Shown here: positions 57,324 to 64,000 of the stretch, one piece after another
Numbering within the stretch: the first letter of the stretch is position 1
Layout of the letters: the number at the start of each line of letters is the position of its first letter
Source of the DNA: Nemophila menziesii
Lineage: Eukaryota > Streptophyta > Magnoliopsida > Boraginales > Hydrophyllaceae
Assembly (NCBI GenBank): GCA_029959085.1
Contig: JARWIR010000001.1
Location: 69,626,899-69,690,898, forward strand
Length of the DNA stretch: 64,000 nt
Direction: 5' to 3'
The notes under the pieces: model-generated
Databases searched by the model: none
What the model was told of the DNA's origin: nothing
The model's input: only the letters and a program-made list of their open reading frames with translations
Position numbers and translations under genes: made by a program

Positions 57324-58079
57324 GTTATAGGGTTGGGATTTTTTAGGTTATTAATTGTGCTCTATTATTATTTAGATGATGGTTCACATGTTTATATTGT
57401 AACCCTTTGCCAGAGTAAGATTAAATGAAAAAAGCATGAAAAGAAAAGAAAAAATCTATGAGAAAAAATAGCATTATATCTCAACATAAAAAAGAGAGTC
57501 ATAGCTATACAAAAGAGAAAAAAATTGATTTGATTAGAATATATATTTGGACTGGCAAAGAGGAATTTTTATGTGAACATCTTATGCTTTAAATTGGGTT
57601 ATTGGGGATGCTACTTTGTGCATCAAGCTCAAGCTCTAGGGCGATTCGTTGATGGCTAGTGAGGAGAGAGCCAAAAGCTCACTCTAAATTATCCAAATAT
57701 ACTTATCATACCATCCCTAAGCCAACATTACAACCTTAAAGACCTTTTGATTCTTTGCTATGTAATCTTGAAGTGATTGAGCCAGTAAAGAGTAGTTAAG
57801 TGGATCTTTTGATACTAGTAAAGTTCGATGAACAATCTATAGCTTCCTTGGTGAACTGAGTAAAGTTCCTCTCCTTCTTACATTGCGAAGCTAATCTAAT
57901 CTTGAATTCAAGCCGTGTTGATTGTGAATATAAGAAGTGTACAGTTATGTAGTTTGTAAATATTATTACATGAAATTTTCGGAGTAGACGCTTTATGTCT
58001 ATTCTATATATTCTGCAATCTTCTTTTCCCATTATGCTTAAATGACCTAGGTGTGTATTTCCCTTTGTTTTTATCTTTA
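57324..58079 (+). other. A 3' non-coding region, second part
   Basis: Continues the A 3' region after solo LTR C: GTAACCCTTTGCCAGAG (57399), CATACCATCCCTAAGCC (57707) and the stretch before the PPT. No coding sequence is seen on either strand. A 100-codon minus-strand open frame at 57796-58098 has no motif. Confidence 0.65.
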
Positions 58080-58115
58080 TTGTATCGGGACGATACAACT
58101 TTGAGTTGGGGGTCT
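58080..58115 (+). promoter_or_regulatory. A: pre-PPT stem-loop and polypurine tract
   Basis: TTGTATCG-GGA-CGATACAA at 58080-58098, a perfect 8-bp stem. TTGAGTTGGGGGTCT at 58101-58115 ends at the LTR. Confidence 0.8.
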
Positions 58116-59658
58116 TGATGTCTCCCCATTTGTGATTATTTAATATTAGGTGGAGACATCATTTTTAGTGTTTTAGAAGTCTAAATACTCGATTTCCAAT
58201 CCATTATTGCACTTTCCTATTTCTTGTCTTGATTTAATGAATTATTATTTTTAGAGCATATTGGATTTAATTATTTATTTAGTGTGAATCTTTAAAGATA
58301 TATATGGAGATTAATTAGATGCCAAGTCAATATAAGAGATAAAGGAAAGAAGATATACATGTAAATTGGAGAAAAGAAAGGAAAAGCTAGGATATGGAAA
58401 GATAAAGTTGCCAAATAAATCTGAATTCCAGCACCCACGACCATAAAAAAGCTCATAACTCAAGATTGGCAAGGAGTTTGGAAGAATGGTTTGAAGCAAA
58501 GTTAAAAAGCTTTCCGAGACGATTTTGACTATTAGAACTCATCAAACGGATAAGTATTGAAGCAGTTATGACCAAAACAAAACAGTGGCAAATTATTATC
58601 TTTTCTATATTTTAGGGTTACGAATTTGAGTTGGGCTTGGAGTCCAAGTTACTTGTCTTCCACCCTAAGAAAATGAATTAGGTCTTCTAAACATCTATAA
58701 ATACACCATTATAACTCTTGTAAATCATCATTGCCTCCCATTAATTAGTCCTTAGGTTTTATTTTTAGAGGTATTCTAGAGAGCAAGATGAAGTCTTTTA
58801 TTCAATCTTTTAGTTTATTTCCTTTAGGTATGAACTAATTTTCCCATAGCTTGGGTTTTGCATTATGTATAATCTATGAATTCTATTTTATTTCTATCTA
58901 AGTTTCTTTGGGAATTACATGTTTTAATTTGATATTAGCTGCTTACCCATATATTTGTTTATGTGTTTTGAATTATTGCCTGTCCTAAACCTGATCACTT
59001 TAGGCTTTCTTAATAATAGTTAGATGGTCGCCCGGAAGGGGAGTCTAATTATTGAAACACCACATAACGTCTAGTGTGTGATATTGGTCCTGACAACACC
59101 GATTCTAACTAGATAGTAATTAGGGTATGTTTTAATCACCATATCACCAATTGAAGGAATTGTACTGCTTAGGGCCTTGGTAGCGCTTGATAACCATGAG
59201 TTTGGACTGCCTCGTGGTTGTGTCGTAGCCCCCTTAGTCTCTCTCATGGTCTAAGGTATGGGAATTCAGAATCCTGACTAAGTATCTAAGAGATATTATA
59301 TCTCTTATTAACTAGAGTTTGATAGAAACAATTAGATCGATTAGTGCATACTAGCAAAACCTAAGCTATATCTCTCATCTCATATTTCTTCGTATTTATT
59401 TATTGTCTTTACTTTTATTTAGTTTAATTATCAATCTCTTAATCAATCTTACTTACTTTCTGTCTTTTTTTAATTACTTTCTACTTGTAACTATTTGCTT
59501 ATTCGTATAACACACTAAGTCCCTGAGAACAAATTCAACTTATCATTAAAACTTGCATACGTCCTGTAATACTTGCAGTACCATGCTAGTCTAGGGTGAA
59601 TTGTGCATAGTTTAGCTATCTTTTATTTTATTATTTTATCACACCCTAGGCAACACCA
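58116..59658 (+). repeat. Element A 3' LTR
   Basis: 1543 bp, TGATGTCTCC to CCCTAGGCAACACCA, unbroken. GGAGACATCA lies about 30 bases in, the TATA box at 58696-58703, and a CGCCCGGAAGGGG word near 59030. It shows the unbroken form of the site where B entered the 5' LTR. Confidence 0.94.
58696..58703 (+). promoter_or_regulatory. TATA box in A 3' LTR
   Basis: TATAAATA, at the place equivalent to 21344-21351 in the 5' LTR. Confidence 0.5.
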
Positions 59659-59663
59659 ACACA

Positions 59664-59754
59664 CGAAGATTACGAGTCACTAGGAATTGTTGTGGGGAAA
59701 GTTGTAGCATTTGGAAATGAGTGAATTGGATTTGGTAGTGTTACTGATGCAAGG
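59664..59754 (+). pseudogene. Myb/SANT-like protein, 3' continuation
   Basis: Right after the second ACACA the reading EDYESLGIVVGKVVAFGNE continues in the same frame as the 5' part at 20340-20758, then a TGA, IGFGSVTDAR and the start of LTR E. A segment with EDYE, VVG and TDAR is what plant Myb/SANT-like proteins of this type have after the FGFD region. The gene was therefore cut by A and later by E. Confidence 0.75.
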
Positions 59755-61042
59755 TGGTGGCTGGTAGGGTGTGATAAAATAATAGATAAAAATGCAACAA
59801 ATCAATTGTACCAATCATGTTACTCACTGCAAGTATCACAGGTAGTATGCAAGTTTTAATGATAAGTTAGATTCCTTCTCAGGGACTTCGTATTTTATAT
59901 AAATGTATTATGAGAAAGCGTAGTAAGAATTTAGTAACAAGGAATTAAAGACAATAAAATAAAGATGAATAGTTTTGGAGGGATTAATTAAACTAAAGAC
60001 AATGCAAATAATAAAAGATGTAAGAATAAGATGAGAAAGATAACTTAGGTTTGCTTGTATGCACTTATCCTTCTATTTCTTCTTCTAGTTAATATGGGTG
60101 ATTAAATCTCTTAAAGTAAGTAGCCAGGATTCTATATTCCTCCTAACCCTCTTCCGGGTGGACTTAGGTGTCGACCTAACAATTACCAGGGGGACTTGGG
60201 TAAGGGGAGCTCGCGCAATGATCGGTGGTTAAATCACAAACCCTAATGACTATCTAGCTAGGAAAGCCCTTCCGGATTATTAACGCACACTAGACTCTTA
60301 TATGGTGTGTCTACAATTAGACACCCCTTCCGGGTAACCATCCAACTGTTATTAATGGGGTAGTATATACTTGTGCACTAGCAAGAACTACATGCAATAA
60401 ATCAAAGCACATAAATATAAAGGTTAAGAAGCTAGAATCAATTTAAAAAGGTTTTTCCCAAAAAAAACTTAGATAGAAGAAAATAGAATTCAAAGATTAT
60501 ACATATGCAAAACCAAAGCTATGAGAAATTTAGTTCATGCTGTAAGAAATAAACTAAAATACAGTACTCACTGTTTTGAACATATCTTCTTCGTTATTGG
60601 GCCGATTTTCACCTACTTTATATCGAAACGACCGCAGTGAAAAGATCTATCTTTACTCTTATAAAGGCTCATCCAAATTCGCATCAGATTTGAAGTTATT
60701 TCACTTTAGTAGACATAGCTGCAGAGTTTCATATTTACATGACAGCTTTTCCTTTCCTATTTTATCTCCACTTTCTTTTATCTCTGCATTCCTTCCATAT
60801 CTTCTTTCCTTATCTTCTTAGAATTGATTTGGTATCTAATTATATTCCAAAAAACACAAGAGTTTCACATTAACACACAAATTAAACCAAATATGCTCTA
60901 AAAGTAATAAATGATTAAATCAAGACAAGACAAGAAATAATAAATTATCAAATAACGGATAAAAATCCATAACTAATTAATAAAATACATCTAAAATGAT
61001 GTCTCCAACCTAGATTATTATATCAAAAATAGGGAGACATCA
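59755..61042 (-). repeat. Element E 3' LTR
   Basis: 1288 bp. The plus-strand ends are TGGTGGCTGGTAGGGTG and GGAGACATCA, so on the minus strand it runs TGATGTCTCC to CACCCTACCAGCCACCA. It carries CCTCTTCCGGGTGG and CACCCCTTCCGGGT words near 60150 and 60320, the reverse of those in A and B. It is about 250 bp shorter than the A LTRs. Confidence 0.9.
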
Positions 61043-61078
61043 AGACCCCCAACTCAAAGTTGTATCGCCCCGATACAA
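61043..61078 (-). promoter_or_regulatory. E: polypurine tract and pre-PPT stem-loop
   Basis: On the minus strand, TTGAGTTGGGGGTCT (61057-61043) ends at the LTR, preceded by TTGTATCG-GGG-CGATACAA (61078-61060), a perfect 8-bp stem with a loop that differs from A by one base. Confidence 0.8.
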
Positions 61079-62523
61079 TAAAGATAAAAACTAAGGGAAA
61101 TCTCTAAGTACACACCTAGGTCAATTAAGCACATTGGGAAGAAGATATTAGAATATATATAATAAACTCAAAGCAACTACTCATAAAAAATTTATGTAAT
61201 AATATTTACAAACTAAATTACATGTACACTTGTCATACAAACGACCAACACGGTTCAAATTCAAGATCGGATTAGCTTCGCAATGCACGAAGGAGAGGTT
61301 CTTCACTTAGCTTACCAATGAGGCTATAGATTGTTCATCGAGCTTTACTAGTATCCAAAGATCCATCTTACTCTCTAATGATTCAATCACTTCGTGATCA
61401 CATAGTAAAGAATCATAAGATCTTTAAGGTTGTAATGTTGGCTTAGCGACGGTATGATACATATATTTGGATAATATAGAGTGAGCTTTTGGCTCTCTCC
61501 TCACTAGCCATTAACGAATCGCCCTAGAGCTTGAGTTACTCTCATAAAGATGTTCTCACTCAACCCAATGATTTGATGCACTAATTATCATCCCCAATAA
61601 CCCAATAAAGCATAAATATGATCACATAAAAATTCCACTTTGCCGGTCTAAATATATTCAATCTTTTCATATCAATTTTTTATTTTTGAGATACTTATAA
61701 CTCTTTTTTTTATGTGAGATATCATGCTATTTTTTCACATATTTTTTTCTTTGCATAACTTTTTTTCATTTACTTTTACTCCGGCAAAAGGTTATAATAT
61801 AATAAACAGTGAATCATCATCAAAAATATGAATAGAGCACAAATACATAAGCTCAAAAATTCCTTAGCCAATATTAATTCCCATAATGGTGGACCCCCAA
61901 CCCAAACTCAAGCTCTAAAACGATTGTCTATGCATCGCGATTCGAGTGCGGGTCATATGGAAAAGTTCTGAAATCTAAAGGGATATAGCTTATTACATGG
62001 CTAAATAAAAAGGCTTTAGAAAGGCTAGAAGGGGCTATGAAGGATTTAAATATAATGTAAATACCTGGATAGCAAGCTAAAAGGCAACATTGGGATTATC
62101 AAAGAACCACCCTAATCACTTTCTAAACTATGTAATTTCTTCATTCTCTTACATTTAGCACATTAATCAAATGGGTTTATCAACTAGCTTAGATCTCACG
62201 GCCTACACACCACTCAAGGTGCCCTATGATCAAACATACTTCTACTGCATTGGTCACTAATCTTTTCTTTACTATCAATATGTGTTTCCTATTCATACTC
62301 AAAGCATACAAAATAAAACATCTCATAAACATATTACTTTCTATCATTAACTTACTAAGCTTATGATTTCAAGCTATTATACACACTCTACATCTAAATC
62401 CCATGTATCAAAAATTTGAATTTCTTCCAAAGACAGTAAAATTACATAAAAATGGAGATGAGAGACAATGAATCCCCACAACCCAACTCAAAAATGAGGC
62501 GTGTCCCAATGACTCCAAAAATA
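61079..62523 (-). other. E 3' non-coding region
   Basis: No gene. Shared patches on the minus strand include CCGTCGCTAAGCC (near 61446), AACCTTTTGCCGGAGTAA (61790), TTGAGTTTGGGTTGGGGG (61909-61892) and GACCCGCACTCGAATCGCG (61955). The stem after ORF3 (62495-62515) is decayed. Confidence 0.65.
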
Positions 62524-63840
62524 TTATAAAAATAAATTAAAAACAAGAAAATAAAGCATATAAAAAAATGGTAAGGAAGAAAAAAAAACATACTCTCGAG
62601 GCAATTGCCTCGCTTTATCAACATCCAAGATAGGATTTACTGGATCTTTCGCTGATTCACGCTTTAATTTCTCAAGGAGTGTCATGATGTGTACTTGATT
62701 AGCTTTGATTTGTGCCATATCATTGGCCAAGAAGGTTTGAGTTGCTTCAACTTTATTCAATCGCTCCTCTATCCTTTCTCGCCAAATAAGATCCTCTTCT
62801 TTTGATTCTTCTTGTGGAAGTTTCTTAATTCCTGTTCCTCTTAAAATTGTCTTGATCCAAGTATTGTCGATATTGTTGCCCACTTTATACATTATTTTCT
62901 CTTCTTCACCCGGATTCACATTTGCTTTTCGTACAAGGCACGTGATCATAGTAGGATATTTCACATTAAATAACGGAAGGGGCGAGACTGAAAACTGCTT
63001 CACCTCCTAAAATATAAACTGTGCCACATCTACTTCTTCATCTCTTAAAACACAATTCAAAACGATGGCGTTTCTCGTAGTTACATATGAAGTTCGCGTG
63101 TTTCCAAAGGCGTTTGGTGTGAGGAAATTGTGCCAAATTCTTGTATCTGCTTGAAGATATTTGTAAGGTCATGGTGCCTTCAATTCTCCCTTGTGTGATT
63201 CCACTTTTTCTTCATCTAATACATGCTCAATTAGTTGATTCAAATCGAATGTCTTGATATTTTCCACCGCTTCTCTAAACTTACATGGTCCAACCAATTT
63301 CTTGAACTGGAAGTGGTTTCTAATCTCTTCAACTGTAAAAGGAACTAACTTTACTCTAGCTTGAACACGACATTCACTATCTCGGCTAAAGAGGCCTAAA
63401 TAGAACTCGAAAACTAACTCCATACATAAACTTGAACGTCTCATCATAAATGTAGTCCAACCCAATCTATCTCCCATCTCTAGATATCTCTTATAATCAC
63501 CTTCTCCAACTTCTTTTTTGAATACTCTCTCATAAGCAAAGGGAAAGTCCGGTATATGTGTTTGCGAAAGCTAACAAGTCCTTTGAAGCTTCATTCATCT
63601 CAGGCATAGGAATCTCAATTTGTAGAGGTTGTGGTGTCTTCACCTTTAAAGTTGTAATCTTTTTCTCTTTGAATTTACCACAACCGGCTTTACTCTACTA
63701 TCTTGAACTGTTTTACCCTTTTCCTTCATACTAGAACTTGAACTTTTCTCAATCCTTTTGTTCTCTATATTACCCAATACCTTATTTTGATTCTTCTTCA
63801 TCTCCCTAACAGTAGATAGTGTTTCAGTTGTTTTCATCAT
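62524..63840 (-). pseudogene. E ORF3
   Basis: On the minus strand an ATG near 63840 begins MMKTTETLSTVREMKKNQNK, like the A ORF3 start, then a basic, Ser-rich region. After frame changes, 63477-63169 reads MGDRLGWTTFMMRR, FYLGLFSRDSECRVQARVKL and PFTVEEIRNHFQFKKLVGPC, a domain comparable to the central domain of F ORF3. The last part, 63003-62524, has PLFNVKYPTMITCLVRKANV, a helical EERLNKVEATQTFLANDMAQ and ILDVDKARQLPREYV. The extreme C-terminus is hydrophobic for about 20 residues (FFSSLPFFYMLYF), which may be read-through of non-coding sequence rather than a membrane anchor. Frames differ between the three parts. Confidence 0.7.
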
Positions 63841-64000
63841 CACAACTGACCTCCAAATCAAAGCTTTGAACACTCTAGAAATTTTTACTCCTTGATTTTG
63901 GGTTAAACAAGTGTTGTTTGGGTTAGGAAAGGTGTGTAGATGATGAGTATCTATGTGGGTAGGATGAAATCTTGCTTTATTGGTATGGGTTTAATAAATT
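63841..64000 (-). other. E ORF3 leader, cut by the window edge
   Basis: C/A/T-rich on the minus strand, like the leaders before ORF3 in A, B and F. Nothing else is seen. Confidence 0.5.

Larger units (their letters stand above)
20759..59658 (+). mobile_element. Athila-like LTR element A, interrupted by nested insertions
   Basis: The outermost retrotransposon of the nest. Its own sequence is 20759-21516, 49663-55825 and 57324-59658, together about 9.3 kb. The rest belongs to element B, inserted in the 5' LTR, and to solo LTR C, inserted in the 3' non-coding part. It has a tRNA-Asp primer site, a gag and a protease joined to an integrase tail, ORF3, PPT and 3' LTR, all on the plus strand. RT, RNase H and most of integrase are absent, so it would need another element for transposition. 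The duplication ACACA and the split Myb-like gene on both sides confirm the outer ends. Confidence 0.92.
59755..64000 (-). mobile_element. Athila-like element E (minus strand), partial
   Basis: The 3' end of an element that extends past the right edge of the window. Read on the minus strand from right to left: ORF3 leader, ORF3, stem-loop, 3' non-coding region, PPT and 3' LTR. It is close to A in ORF3, in the pre-PPT stem and in the LTR. The left end lies in the Myb-like gene. CAAGG at 59750-59754 should recur beyond the window if the element is complete. Confidence 0.88.

Noticed and set aside
1..64000. tRNA, rRNA or organelle insertions
   Set aside because: I looked for tRNA and rRNA signatures and saw only primer-site complements of tRNA-Asp. 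A covariance search would be needed to exclude short degenerate copies.

Overview
This window is plant nuclear DNA, most likely from a eudicot. It is AT-rich and holds one intron-containing plant gene in a dense bed of plant-type transposons: L1 LINEs with an RNase H tail, MITEs, and Athila-type Ty3/gypsy LTR elements primed by tRNA-Asp. I could not name the species. All alignments below were made by eye.

Left part (1-20.3 kb). A palindromic minisatellite (2.05-2.69 kb) is followed by a decayed LINE (to about 7.58 kb) and a further stretch of the same minisatellite. At 8529-10467 on the minus strand is the only intact host gene, a seven-exon theta-class glutathione S-transferase whose product ends in the peroxisomal signal S-R-M. 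MITEs sit in two of its introns and about 105 bp upstream of its start codon. Two LINE fragments on the minus strand (11.27-13.89 kb), a GC-rich island of unknown nature (12.07-12.68 kb) and a second long decayed LINE on the plus strand (15.0-19.2 kb) follow.

Central part (20.3-59.8 kb). A broken Myb/SANT-like gene of the PIF/Harbinger ORF1 type is split by about 38.9 kb of nested retrotransposons. Target-site duplications (TSDs) and reading frames give this order: the Myb-like gene received element A (TSD ACACA); A's 5' LTR received element B (TSD ATTAT); B's pol received LTR H; H received minus-strand element D; D's gag received element F (TSD CTTGA); F's gag-protease junction received solo LTR G (TSD ACACC/CCACC). 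Solo LTR C (TSD GAATT) sits separately in the 3' part of A. A deletion with microhomology near 22.09 kb fused B's 5' LTR to D and removed B's PBS, gag, protease and RT, most of H, and D's 3' LTR. F is the youngest large element and the only one with the full gag-PR-RT-RNase H-INT order, though it carries stops and frameshifts. A and D carry gag and protease joined to only the C-terminal piece of integrase, a non-autonomous layout.

Right end (59.8-64 kb). A minus-strand element, E, is related to A. Its 3' LTR, 3' non-coding region and ORF3 are in the window and the rest lies beyond it.

The most interesting signal is not in the genes. The long non-coding parts of these Athila-like elements share a set of small structures: a hairpin just after pol, clusters of CCGG-N4-CCGG palindromes before ORF3, a stem-loop after ORF3, several polypurine-like tracts resembling the real PPT, a stem-loop just before the PPT with compensatory base changes between elements, and a hairpin at the start of every complete LTR.
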